Shown piece by piece: positions 32,398 to 45,260 of a stretch of DNA of 64,000 nucleotides. The position numbers were made by a program, and so were the translations under genes. Numbering within the stretch: position 1 is the stretch's first letter; every line of letters begins with the position of its first letter. The notes below the pieces were generated by a model. The model was not told the DNA's origin. It worked only from the letters and a program-made list of their open reading frames with translations, and did no database searches. The stretch covers positions 15,798,580 through 15,862,579 of the forward strand of contig CM032806.1 of NCBI GenBank assembly GCA_019155185.1, read 5' to 3'. This DNA is from Beaufortia kweichowensis (lineage: Eukaryota; Chordata; Actinopteri; Cypriniformes; Gastromyzontidae).

Positions 32398-32608
32398 GAC
32401 ATGAAATGTAAACAGACAGTAGATCTGCTCACATTGTTGTGTGCGGCTCCACACTGCTACTTACTGAGATGCTGAAACAGAAAAGAAGAGAAACTGGTAA
32501 GTGGTAAAAAATACATAAACCTGACTGACAGCTTTTCTCATGCTGTGTATTAATTACTCTATTGACACAGTCGTTAATAGTTAAATAGATCAACATACAA
32601 GTAGTTCT

Positions 32609-32900
32609 GATGTCAATATTTGGTGGTTTGAATAACCATGTGAGGTCTCTCACAAAGTTTTTAAAGCATTTTTCAAACTCGGGACAAGTGCTGTTTTTAG
32701 AGTTGTCACATCCACAGATTTGTCCATATTCCTCATAAATAAGCTCATGAAAATTTTAATAAAACAACTATTTGATGTTCTTTGAAGAGTCATCTCTTCT
32801 CCATTTGTTGGGTATTATTGCTTCTGGTTTGTGCATTTTAATACACAGAAATTCTACAAAGTATGTTGCCTCTCAAAAACATGTTCTTTTGTCACATTAA
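32609..32900 (-). repeat. Dispersed repeat family A, copy 5 (klhl22 first intron)
   Basis: Reverse orientation: TGTCAATATTTGGTGGTTTG, CATGTGAGGTCTCTCACAAA, GAGTCATCTCTTCTCCATTT and TATTGCTTCTGGTTTGTGC on the plus strand. Confidence 0.9.
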
Positions 32901-33347
32901 TAAATAATATTAAAAAAGAAAATATAAAGAAAAGAAAATGGCAAGAATAATAAAAAAATATGAAAGTAAAACTTGCAAAGGGCAATGTTAGCTCAAAAGA
33001 GAAAGTGAAAATATATTAACATAATGCTCAAAGATTTTATGCTACAATTATTAATGATACAGAAATTGTCTTAATAATAATTAATACTAATACACATGAA
33101 TAATAATAAGACCCCCTTATATTACTTCATTGCAAAATAATGTAATGACACTGTGCAGCTTTATATGTAAGTTAGACATGTAAAAAGTGTTGATGTGTTA
33201 ATCTCCACAAACTCATCACTTACCCTAAATAAAAACAAAAAGTGTATTATATTCATATCACAGCAGCCGTGTGTGATCGAGTTTGTGTGTGTTTTTGGCA
33301 GCAGTCATGACATTTCAGCACAACACACGCGCAGGCGAAAGTCTTAC

Positions 33348-33480
33348 CGGAAATAAGAGCGTGATGTAAAGCAGTCAGTTACTGTGGATGACAGCTGTCA
33401 CTCAGCTGATGATGATGATGACGATTATGATGAAGATGCTTCAGTCTGTTTGTATCTGTTGGCCCAGCCGAGGTGACCAG
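33348..33480 (-). other. klhl22: klhl22 non-coding first exon
   Basis: A CCG|GTAAGAC donor on the minus strand at 33347 pairs with the acceptor TTTCAG before 32471, upstream of the start codon. The exon's 5' end is not defined by sequence; it should lie just downstream of the CRE/ETS cluster. It contains a GATGAT run near 33410. Confidence 0.5.
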
Positions 33481-33540
33481 TGACGTCACTGCAGCCGCAC
33501 GTCCGCGCTTCCGGTGTTAAGAGCAAAACAAATGACGTCG
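33481..33540 (-). promoter_or_regulatory. klhl22: klhl22 promoter with CRE and ETS sites
   Basis: Contains a palindromic CRE TGACGTCA (33481-33488), a second CRE-like TGACGTCG (33533-33540) and an ETS site CTTCCGG (33508-33514) in a CpG-containing, TATA-less setting. This arrangement is typical of broadly expressed genes. Confidence 0.65.
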
Positions 33541-34399
33541 GCGCCAGTTTCAAATGAAAAGCACATGTGCGCATTCGTTTTACTTTAAGTTATTATTATT
33601 ATTTGTCCGTATGTATTTATCTTTGTATGTGAAACTTTACAAGATGTGATCGTTTTTATAAGCTTTATTCCTGTAGAAGTTTGTTTGTTCTGTCTTTCAT
33701 GTATCTGTTTAATGTTTGCATATTAAAAAAAATAAAACATTTAAAAATAAAACATCGTTTTCTGTAAATTCAAAACGTAAGTATTAACTAGCTGCATACT
33801 CCAACACTTTAAAATAATGAAAAACTGTACATCAAAGGTTGATATAAGTCTGAATAAACCTGAATAAAAATAAAAACACAATGCAATTGAATAATTATAT
33901 GGAAAAAGCTGAGAATCTAATAATATACTACATTAATAATATAATAATACTAACGCATTGTCATTAGTGCAGAGCAAGAAATGCAGAGCATACTAAAGTT
34001 TACAAATGTAATATGATTAAATAAAATAGTACATTGCTTTTCTTTAAAACATTATTTTCTCATAATGACAGAAATGTGGTTTGATATTTTAAATTGATGT
34101 TAAATTGAAAAATCAGTGATTGCTTATATAATGCTGCGTCCCAGCCACCTCGGAATTAGGATATTTCTAACCCATTCAACCTATTTTTTTTACTAAATAC
34201 GTTTAATGTTGTAATAGCCATACAATAACCCATGCGTTTTAAGAAAATCGCAAAAATATAAGCTCTGTGATTTACAAAAGGTTATGACACTTACACGTTT
34301 TGTCTAGCAAGATAATCTTTACAAGATAACACAACATTCATACATTTTAAAGCCTAAATACAATCATCAGATAAAAACTGTGTGCTATAAACGGACTTC

Positions 34400-34960
34400 A
34401 ACGTCACCACAACCAAACTTTCTCAAACTTGCTTGAGCTTTATTTGTGCTGTTGGCATTTAATTCCTCAAGTCCGCGTGTTCGTTTATTCAGGAAGGAGG
34501 ACTCAAAAAATATCTTTAAAAGGATTTATTTTAACAATCAAAAGTATATTGAAGAATATCACACTTGAAGAAAATATGCAGAGCTCTGGGTTCAATTCTG
34601 TCCCTAATTATATAATCCTAAGAGTCCACCAATCGAGCAATACGACCGAATGAACCCCGTCTATCCCTCAAAACCCAATTTTTATGGTCTCCTCTCCTCA
34701 AGGTAAGCAGGTGGCACCTCTCCACCCTTCCGGTAGGCATCTTCTCATATTTGGTCACTGTTATCTTCTGCTTAGTCTGCAAAGATAGATCTTGGTCTGC
34801 ACAAATTCAGGGTTAAGACACATACTTGGAGTGCTTAGGGCACTTTGACCTAAGATAGCTCATTTCATATATGGTTATAACGGTCCTTCTCTCTCCTTGG
34901 TAAATTTCCACTGGCAAGCATTTCATACAAGCACACAAGACTATGAATATATAAGAGCGA
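34400..34960 (-). mobile_element. Probable solo LTR of an old endogenous retrovirus or LTR element
   Basis: On the minus strand the segment has an LTR-like order: a TATA-like ACCATAAAAATTGGG, an R-like GGGTTCATTCGG, poly(A) signals (AATAAATCC, CCTGAATAAACG), and a 3' edge followed by TTGTGGTGACGTTGAAG, which resembles a primer-binding-site flank. No gag, pol or env ORF adjoins it. Boundaries are approximate. Confidence 0.35.
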
Positions 34961-35507
34961 ATAGTGATTAATATTGTTTTACTGATTAATGTTATTATAA
35001 TGATTAATATCAACACCAGAATTATATGAAAGTAAATAATGGTTATTAAAGACACAAGAATATATCAGAGTAAATAATGATTAATGTTGAACTCTGTAAA
35101 AGAAAGTTAAAACATGATGAATACAATTTCCCTTTAGTGCCCTAAATAAACTTTTAAGATTATGTTTATTGTATTATGTTTGATGTTGTACTGTATTTGC
35201 ACACCATTTGCCAATTCGACAAAAACCACCTCTTAACTTCAGTCCCTTTTAGCAACGTATTAGCAACCGCCGTTGCTAATGTACTTTAATGTTACTCAAT
35301 CCATTTTTTTTATTTCTCTCTCTCTGGCAAAATTTGTGTTTGGAAAGAAATGTATAATACTGTTCATATGGCATTGAAATAAATACATTTTGAAAAGAAA
35401 GTAAAAGTTAAAAAAAAGTTACTCAATCCACACGCTATTTCCGGGTTTGAGGTGGGAAATATCCGACATGTTTTGTGTAATCGTAATTGTGTTTCTTTCT
35501 ATTTTAG

Positions 35508-35520
35508 CCAGCAGAGGGAG
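35508..35520 (+). promoter_or_regulatory. CTCF-like site, one mismatch
   Basis: CCAGCAGAGGGAG differs from the CTCF core at one position (C to A near the 3' end). It lies 2 kb upstream of klhl22. Weak evidence. Confidence 0.3.
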
Positions 35521-35713
35521 CTATGATTCTCTTTTTGTAAATGCATCTGAGTTAGGTCATGCCTTGCTGTTAGATGTTAGGATGATAAACAAATATATAA
35601 TTTTTATACAATTTTCCGTTTTTCTTTTTTTGACATGTTTGTTTAGTCTACAGTTCAATACTACAATAACAAACAGTCTACAATAACAAAACAATATTAA
35701 TACAGAATAAATG

Positions 35714-35734
35714 TATATATATATATATATATAT
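35714..35734. repeat. (TA)n microsatellite
   Basis: About ten TA units in AT-rich intergenic DNA. Confidence 0.95.
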
Positions 35735-36399
35735 CTGCTTTCTTTAAATAATATTTGTCATGTTTTACCAGCGGTTTGCTTGTCTCATAACTACTGAAGC
35801 ATGTTGCTCATATCAGCCAATCCGTTGGCCGAGTCAGTTATAAACCATGACATATGTCCAGTTGTAATGATAAGTCTAAAATCAATATGGATCAAACAGA
35901 GGAACAAAGCCAATATATGTGGCCATAACATCCATCCTTTGGATAACATCCAATACAAGCACAGAACACAAACAACAGCTCTTTATTTCATTTGTGCACA
36001 TTGGCTGTCACCAACATTTTTCTTGCACACGTATACATGTTGAAGCTTACAGCAGCAGTACCTCTGTTTCCACATCTTGTTTGCAGTCTCAAGAGATCTT
36101 TGTGCTAGAATCACACATCTGAAGAATTCCTCATCTGAATAAACAGCTCTCTGAAAACTGGCTTGTGTTCCAGTTTTAAAGACACCCTGTTCTAACTCGT
36201 CGTAAAATATTCAGAGCTTTCACACCAGTGTCACATACTCCACGATGTCTTGCATGTAAACCACAATAATTAACAAAACTGCTCATTATCTTTAAACGTC
36301 CCCACTTTCAGAAAAGGCTTATCTGCTTTTCCTGATCCTCCTCTAGAATCGGCGAGGTGTTTACAGACACACACGGATTAGTAACTCAAGCATGTAACT

Positions 36400-36790
36400 A
36401 TTGTTTTCATTACGAATGACAGCAGATAATTGCAAACCACCTGCAACCTGCGACCATTTCATGCATCTCTATCTGTCAAATTACCCTTTTGAAATGAAAA
36501 CGATGTCAGTGTATCGCACAAGGGAAGGTGTACGTTCGGTAATGAGTTTTTACAAAGATTAGCCAGCTATTCTGTTCTCTGTTAATGACCTGGCAGTTCA
36601 TTGAATTAGCTTTGTCCATGGAGACAGGACAACGAGGATCATATAAACAGATGATGATACATCCTCCGAACTGGTATCGTGAGACTCCGTGTCGCTTCGG
36701 TTTAATATGCGAAAGAGCTTTCGTGCTAATTATTCATAGCTAATCGTGGCAGTGAATGATTTGAATATGTAAAACTTGTTTTGTTGGTGC
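36400..36790. promoter_or_regulatory. Candidate conserved non-coding block
   Basis: Non-repetitive sequence of balanced composition with clustered homeodomain-type words (GTGCTAATTATTCATAGC, TAATCG, GCTAATCG near 36,725-36,750) and TGTCCATGGAGACAGGACA near 36,614. It looks like developmental regulatory DNA, but conservation cannot be tested here. Confidence 0.2.
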
Positions 36791-37314
36791 TCCTGGCCCT
36801 CATAGCACCTCTTCAATCAAAACTCATCAACTTGGTTGTTATGCATATGGCTGCCAAACAAAAGTTGTGTTTATCACAAATTAACCTTTTGGGCACTTTT
36901 TGACTTGGGATAAAAACGAAGCATTGAAATGAATTTACCCATGAGGACTGTTTAGATGTTTCTTTTATAGCTCAGGAGAATTAATGGACCGTTCCTAACA
37001 TTTCTTAGCCAATGTCGAGTTATATAATTCAGAGCCTGGTTTGATTCTATTGTTGAGATGTCTTCTGGGACTCTAGAGGACGCAGATGTCAAATTACACT
37101 TTCAAGAAGAAACAATTAGCTCTTATTAATGGTGTTTCTTTTAATGGAGTATTCTTAGACGGTTTGCTATAAAAAAAGACCAGTTTTGGCAGGTTTTATA
37201 TGCTGCTCCATGCTGATTTGTGCTGCTGGTCCAAATACCGGACCTGTCACTGGTTTAGTCAGAACTGATTTAAAAAATCTTTTAATCAGAAGATGTTTAT
37301 TTCTATGTCTGTAG

Positions 37315-37685
37315 ACTAAAATGTATTTGTGCCAACATATACATTTTTTTTAATTATTATTTTTTTGATATTATTTTGATATTTGATATAGCTGTTTTTA
37401 AAGCTTTCCAGGTTGAGACCTCAAGAAGGATGATAAATTCCCAGAAGTATGATTTTACAAATTCTAGACAAGTGTGACTACTTTTGAAGATACTAAAATA
37501 TAACATAGTGTTCATTTAGAATAGTAGTAAACTCATCAAAACCATTAAAATAACACAACTGTAACTATGGGAATTATATGGATGCTTTTAATTATTATTA
37601 TTATTATTATTATTATTATAATTCCAGTTATTTTATGGTTTTGATGAGTTTACTACTATTCTAAAATGTGGAAACCTTTGACTAA
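37315..37685 (+). repeat. Dispersed repeat family B, copy 2, with a long inverted repeat
   Basis: Matches the 7.5-7.9 kb copy through CCAGGTTGAGACCTC, ATAACATAGTGTTCATTTA and GGTTTTGATGAGTTTACTAC. Unlike that copy, it also has an inverse of its 3' block at 37515-37554. This forms a 39-40 bp near-perfect inverted repeat with 37627-37665, around a loop holding an (ATT)n run at 37590-37620. Confidence 0.85.
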
Positions 37686-39902
37686 AAGTGTACATAACAT
37701 GAATCCGCACTGTCTTTTGCATGTGTTTTAATTTGTGCATGACTGGTTCATGTCACAGAGATTATTGAATTAGCTGTAGCTCAGTACATGGACAGAACCT
37801 TTGTCTTCATGTTTCTTTGTCGTTTACACACACGCTTCTGTGCAGTGAGACTCGCGTTAAGGGGAACATCTTGTCTCTTTTGGTTAGTGTCTCATGACCT
37901 CTTGGCAAGCGCAGTGAAGCAGATAAATGTGTTACGTCATTGTCTGGCGTAGGGCAAGATGTGCACGAGATGGAAGTGACAGTCAAGGGTCCCAACATAC
38001 CCAGATGTATTTCCCCAGGCCTTGAGCGAGACACAGACAACAGTAGCATAAAACTTTATATTTAAATCTTCAAATTAGTAGTTGGTATTAATCTATGATT
38101 TTTTCTTAGACTTAGAGGACTTGAGATTTTATTTTAAGAGCGGTGAAACTGTGATGATATCATTACATTTCTTGTTAACATCCTCAATGTGATTGAATGT
38201 AAAACTTCTTGGTGTTAACAAAATTAACAAAACCCCACTTAAGATCAGAGAAACAATAAGATCAATAAGAAGATTTTATGTTATAACATGTGATATAATT
38301 AAGGAATATCACAAGAGCAAGAACATGAACATGGGCATGATTGCACAAAACATTAAACTGAATCGATAAATATTGAAAATAATTAGTTTTAATTAGTTTA
38401 TTTGTTAGTATTTGTAAAACCAAAGGAAACTTCCTTCACAGAAATTCACCTCAATGAATCGCCACGATGACTTTTATTTATTTTTTAATTATGTTTTTTA
38501 AGGATTATGGTTATGTAAGTGAGCCCTGCCTTGGTCTTGCTCTTGTCTTGGTCTCAAACCTAAAAGTCTTGGTCTTGTCTTTGTCTCGACACGCTCTTCT
38601 GGTCTTGGTCTTGGTTTAGGTGGTCTTGACTACAACACTAGTTTGTCCCATGTGAAAATAGAGGAGACTCATGATATTCCTAGGTTATATTAAAAGATAT
38701 TACAAAGATATGTGAGCAAAAGTCCACATTTGCTTTCCATTTAATCTTAAAGCTGTATAGAAGAAACAATTGAGATACTGAAATGGTAATACATTTTGCT
38801 TTGGCCACAATCAAGGAGATTGCAAATGTCAAATCGGATTGTTCCCTCACTGAGACGTAGCAAGAATATGAGCATCACGGCGGCCGTCTCGAGTGGAATA
38901 TTCAATTAAAGTGATTGATACTAGATCAATGTCCTCTTGATATACAAATTTTGTTTTGTATGTGCTTTTTTGCCAAGGGCACTGGCCTTCTAAAAGGCAC
39001 TAAGCACACACGTTATGATGTATATGAGCTTTTACAGACAGTTCGAGGATCCAGTGAATTAGTCACAACGCTTTTAATAGGTTAAATATTTGCAAAACCA
39101 GACTGACAAATGTGATGGGTGACTGATTTATTAGAAAAAAAAGATGAAATACGAAGATACCAGGTTTCCACCCGACAGCAGTTTTATTACATCTGTACAT
39201 GTTTTTTTAAACACTTTTTTTCTCATGTAAATGAGATACTTCTCTTTTGCCAACTGTATTAAGCAATGCGGTTAATTATAATTAACAATACGGTTTACAG
39301 CACAATACAATATAAACGTACAATGCATAATATACACAGTAATTGTAGTACATATACACAGACAGCAATACTAACACTGTTAACTTCATTAAAGCACCTT
39401 AAATACTTTTGGTGTACGGTGAAAATATGTGAACTGTGATGCAGTCCTGAAAACAAAGTTCTTTGCTTTCACCCACCGTGTGATAAATTTGGCGTCTTTC
39501 GCTTGTCGGTTCATTCCTCTGTGGCCTTTGAACAGCCTGACATAGTAATACATCAAACTGTAAGGTGTAATTCGTTTTGATGGTGCCGGTCTATGACAGA
39601 GCATTGTTCCGAGATATTGAACAGCTCAGGATTGACTCTTTGATTGGATATATGGAAAGCTCGTTCTTTGCTCAAGAGAGAAGAAACTATTTGACTGGCT
39701 ATATAGAGACATTAGGTCTCTCAGACTTGTTCTCCAGAGAATCTGGTGTTTTATTGATGTGAAGAATATGAAATATGAACTCAAAATATTGGGGACTTTC
39801 TTTGATAATGAGAGCAGTATCATATGGTGCTGTCCAAAACATAATTTAATCCTCCTGGAATGCTCTCAGATGTCGTAATTACAACATGACGAAACTAAAC
39901 TA

Positions 39903-40250
39903 AACGAGTAATCACAATTAATCGCATATAGAATAAAAGTTTGTGTTTACATAATATATGTCTGTGTAATGTGTATATAAATTTTGTATTTATAAACAAC
40001 AAACACATACATATTTAGGAAATATTTAGTTTATTTATTTAGTATTTATTTGAAATATTTATTATTTATTTATATTTACCAATAATCAAAATTATATGTA
40101 AATGTTTATAAAGTTTTCCTAAATATACGTATGTATGTGTATGTGTTTATAAATACAAAATTTATATGTACAGTACACGAACATATATTATGTAAACACA
40201 AACTTTTATTATGGGTGCGATTAATCACGAATAATCGCTTGGCAGCCCTA
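39903..40250. mobile_element. Foldback MITE, second copy, left end truncated
   Basis: Same family as 31734-32036: AATTAATCGC, AGAATAAAAGTTTGTGTTTA and ATGTCTGTGTAATGTG in the left arm, and the inverse in the right arm ending GGCAGCCCTA. The first dozen bases of the left terminus are missing or diverged. Confidence 0.8.
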
Positions 40251-41699
40251 GAAAAAACACATTCAATTTTATATTTCTTAGTTTAATTTATTAATTCAGT
40301 GAAGCATCACTTATTTAATTTATTGATTCAATGAGCTGTGAGCAATATAGTCCATTTAGGTACAATAAACATATTTGGGACAAACTAATTAAGACAGAGT
40401 ATGTGAATTGAGATGCATTGTGTGTATATCATTTTCATTCTGCTTTTCATTCTGAGAATAATGGGAAATGTTGCTTGATAGCTCAAGCCTGGCTAAACGA
40501 GTAGCGTTTACTATTAAACTTAATCTCTATTCTATCAACAATAGATAAAATGCATACAATTACATTTTACAGTCAGCATCCATCATTACAGTTCAATCAC
40601 TACTTAAATGATTCTTTGACACTAGACCAAGAAAGTCAAGGTTCAAAGAAAGTCTCCCACTGGTAATTATGACTTCAGAGAATCATTTACATGAACTCAA
40701 CATGTAAATATGATCATTTTAACTTTATTTCACCATGTGTATCTGGGAGCGGTTGTTATGCAGATGGTGAATTAGCGCACAACTGAGGAGGTTGGTTTCC
40801 ATGCCAACTAGCTGGTCTTGCAGAAGCTGGTCCACAGCTCAACCCTGGGAGGAACCAGAAAACGTGTTAGATGATTTTTTCTGGTGCATAGCAACTCAAA
40901 TGCCAAATTTGAACACACTTTTACGCCTTTAAAGGGTGTTTAAACATACTATATTTGAATTTAGAGAAATTAGCATGGATGCACAAATTCGATTTTACTT
41001 GGATCATAGTCACAAAACCAACTATATGGTTCATGTGGTTGTGAGTTAATGCACATATTTTAGCTGTTAAATGCTATTAAAGTTAGAAACGTGTATATTA
41101 TAACTTTAGAGACGGTTCCTAAATTCACAAACGTCCAGTCAACTTAATAACTTAGAAGTCCATTGTGGACAATTATTAGATATACTTGTGATGAGAAAAC
41201 AATTTCTCGAGATCTTCCAGAAAATTTAGAAAAGTCCAGATCACGAGAAAACAATACAAGAAAAAAATAACAGTGGATGGCCGCTTACGACTTCCGTATT
41301 ATACAGCATTCACTTGTTCCGACTTTCCTTTTCAGCTGATGTCACCAAATCCTTTTACTTCTAAGGTCTTCCTTACAATCACCTGTCACGTAAAGCCCAC
41401 TTCTTACAATCTTCTTAAATCCTGATGGATTAAATTAAGCCCAGCCTTTTTTGTTCTTGTGACCCATGTATTGATCTGCTTGAGTCTGGGAAGTGAATTA
41501 TCCTGCGAACCCTACAGTAGCTCATCTGATCAAACACTTCACTGGACGCTGTAGGTTGTGTTCTCACAGTAAGGCGTCTAATTTAACATGCTGTAACTGC
41601 TCAGAAATGTTAGCAGATCAAATTTACTTGTAGGTTGGAGCATTATTGAGTTGGAGCTGTTGCATGGAGGTATTTGGAGGCAGGTTGTGGTTCTTTGAG

Positions 41700-41860
41700 T
41701 GAGGTCAGGAGGAGAGCACCCCTGCGGGCGAGCTTACATCTGCACAGGATTAATCAGGTCTGGATGGTGTCTTGACAGCTAGCTGACCCTGACAAGAGCA
41801 ATTCTGTCTCTGCCTCTCACCAAGCACCGCTATGTGATCAATTTTCATCCTATAAGGCTA
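41700..41860. promoter_or_regulatory. Candidate conserved non-coding block with OTX/TALE-type sites
   Basis: Contains the palindrome GATTAATC (41748-41755, paired bicoid-type half-sites), TTGACAGCTAGCTGACC (41772-41788) and CTGACA (41789-41794). The setting is non-repetitive and GC-richer than its surroundings. Inference only. Confidence 0.25.
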
Positions 41861-44800
41861 CAACAAACACTTGTCAGAGCTTGACGGGATGTTTCTGAGT
41901 CACATAACTCTCGTCGACAATAATAAATCCAAGACATTACGCACTTGTTCTCTTGCCCCTCGACCTTGCAGATCAGTCACGAAGAGACAGTTGTACCACC
42001 AAAACTGCTGGGATAAATGATGTTTGTCAGCGTTACTGACTGTGAACATTACAGGGCTGGATGCAGTTTCCAGCGTGTCTATGTGTGTGAGGCCGAAAAA
42101 AAATATTTGTTATGGTTATTTGAGATTAGATTTGAAATAATACCTAACAGGTCTATCTAATAAAGTGGCGGATTGTACAATAACTATTGGTAAGATAAGG
42201 AAGGCTGCCATACATGTACCAAAATGTCCCTGAATAACTATCTGGTTATTTGGTTAATAATATGTTTCTCAACCACAAGGCTTGGTGATGCAAGTCAAAC
42301 AGGAAAATGATCATTTCATTTCGATCTAAGTTATTGGACTTTGATCAAAGGCAAATCTTTGTAATAATATGCACTAATAAATTACACACAATAAGAGCGA
42401 CAACAAGTATTAGGTAAATTGGGTCAATTTTCATTTCATGTTGACTTGATGATAAGATGATAAGATGTGAGGTGGAGACCAGCAAACCGACATTAAAAAT
42501 AAAACATAATATGTGCTGTTAGCTGTTGTAGCAGAGCATGAGATTATGCCTTTGTATTTAAATATTTGGAAAGACGCTCGATCAGATCGTGTATTGCATG
42601 GGAACCGATTCTGTTTAATTAATTTGATTTCTATAGCTCTTTCACAATTTGCATTATAGTGAATCAGCAATATAAAAAATAACTTTTAGCACAGAAACAT
42701 TAGAGACATGAAGGAAAATGTGGAACTAGAAATATAATAAAATAGAAAATAATATAAAATAATAATTATAAAATAATACAAATATTAAAATTAATATGTA
42801 ACCAATATTATGACTGAATGTTACAAACTGTAAAAGTGATGTGCATTTAGGATTATAGTCCAATCGTTATATTCATTGAGGCAAAACTGTGTTAAACTTG
42901 CAACTATGTGCATCCACCTGTCATCTTTATGAAACACAGCCCTCCAGCATTGGCAGTTTCGGCTCTTTCTCTTCATGCAGGTTGTGTCACCTGAGGTCTT
43001 GTCGCTCACTCACAATCTCTCTTAGCGAATTTGGACATGAAAATAGGTGGAGTGATTTGTGGTCCTTTCCTAGAAAGGCCAGGGCATTTCAGAAGCTATA
43101 TTGAGAAAGCCAGAGAAGGTGGAAGGGCAGAAGGTAAATACCAATCATTGTTAATTTGGCTCTGAGCGTCTGTTTTTCAAACTATTAAGAGCCGACCCAG
43201 GGCATGTGCAGAGGCATTTCTAAAGGACTCGAGCATTTTTCATTTCCAGGGAGTCGTTCAACATTTGAATTATAGTCTTAAGAATGAAGTTTTGGTGAAG
43301 GGATTTGATGAATGGATGATAAAGTACCTCCTTGCCGTTCTTTCTGGTCATTATTCAATAGGTGCACTGTTGTTTACAGTCCGTCTGTGCTTTGTTGTGC
43401 CATCCTCTGATGAGCTCTGACCGGTAATTGAGCCGACGGAGACCTCTTTGTAAAACAGAGCTCTAATGGAATGCAAAGGTGACTTGTTTGATGGAACACA
43501 TTCTGCGAGGTCAGGGGGAAATAGCTTTCCCTCGGCTGAATTACAAGTGGAAGTCTGGGTGAGCTGAACTTCACAAGTTCAAAGCTATTTGGGGAACAAA
43601 TTGTTTTGAGTTGGGCGTGCTGCTGTTTTTAAAGCAAAATTGTAAAAGTGAACGTAGGCTTGTGTATGTGTAGAAGGGCTGTAGTTCATGTTTTCAGGTG
43701 TATACTTAGAAACCTTAACCACGGGAGAGGACTACTTTACAAACCTTAGCTTAACTTCAATGATAAAACTTCATAATGACCAGTTGTAATTTCATATTTC
43801 TCATATTTACATATATTAATGTTTGTTTCTGAGTTTGGTATTAGACATGACTACCCAATAAATAAATAAATAAAATAAATATTGATTTCAGTTGAGGCGG
43901 TCAAAAACATTTTTTATTAAATATCAGTTACAACTGACCAAACAAGATCAAGATTGAAATTATAAATGTATTTTGGCTTAGTGTTGTAATTGATCATTCC
44001 ATTTACATTGTGATTTACATAAATCACAAATTCAGATAGTTGTTCCACTAATTAGACAAGTCATTGAGATATATTTCTAAATGATTGCTTTTAACTCTAG
44101 GCAGGACGACATGTGGTTTATTGAGATTATGGTGTTTTTTCAAGGATCCATATGGAACATTTTGCCTTTGCCTGCTTAAAAGGTCCACAGTCCAATTTCT
44201 AGGTAACAAAGCATATTGATCAATTACACACATACACACTATTAAAGATAATATTAAACACAACACAGAGCTGATAAGAGAACAGCGATGATGCAGGGAC
44301 ACTCATTCGCTCTTATCTGTCTGTTCTGCTCTCATGTCTCAGTTGTTAAGAGACTTTAAGCCCATTTTCAGCTCTTTACATTTAAAGCGACAGTTTGCTC
44401 AAAAATGCATGACATTCTAATAAAGGATGTGTGTCAAAAAAGGGGTAATTAAATGTAACAAATCATGTTTTACAAAACTTTGATAAATATACAGAAATCC
44501 TACGCATATATATTTGCATTTAGGCACCACAAATAAACCATAACAACAGCACATAAAATTTCTGTGCAAGATTTAATGTTTTCTGAAGCCATTTAATTGT
44601 GTAAGAAACAAATGAAAATCTAATTTGTTATTCATTAAATTTTAATATTCGCATTTATTGTTAAAAATAAAGGTGTCATAAATGTTCTTTGTGTTGGAAA
44701 AAGGTTCCTTACGCTATAAAGCGGTAAGAAAAAGGTTACTTTGACTAAATGATTCTTTGGGACACCTGGTTCTTTCTTTTTTTCAAAGTGGATGCTGTAA

Positions 44801-45049
44801 TTGAAATGTAATATTCCTCAACAAACATGTTTAAAAGCAAGCATTCGGAACCTTCATGTTGCACTATTATTACTGTCATTACTTACTTCCTCGTTAATGC
44901 CAATGTAACAATTTCTTTAGGGCAAAAATCTGCTGATTTAAGAGAAAACCCAGCTGGTATAGTAAGAAAAATAACAATTACCTTTCCTCATTTTTAGTGC
45001 CAGTCAAGTTGTTTGCAAAAAATCTCCAATTTATTCCTTTAATATGACC

Positions 45050-45260
45050 TCTTCCTCTTGTCTGAGCAAGAAACAATAGCCAGGCGATGGGGGATCTTAA
45101 CAAAGGGTAATTGTACATCATAATTTACTTATTGTCCATAATGAATTGTTGTTTGTTTTAAATGAAAGGATTCGACTCGGACTCTAATAGGCGGTGAATG
45201 GTCGATTCCAAATAAAGCCTGGTTTGGCAATCATAAATGCACAATATGATGCAGGACAAA
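45050..45260. promoter_or_regulatory. Candidate conserved non-coding block with SOX/POU-like words
   Basis: Non-repetitive stretch with AACAAAGGGTAATTG near 45100 and CATAATGAATTGTTGTTTG near 45138, resembling SOX (ATTGTT, AACAAAG) and octamer-like words. Function is unknown. Confidence 0.2.

Noticed and set aside
37590..37620. CRISPR-like or regulatory direct repeat
   Set aside because: It is a simple (ATT)n run in the loop of a dispersed repeat.
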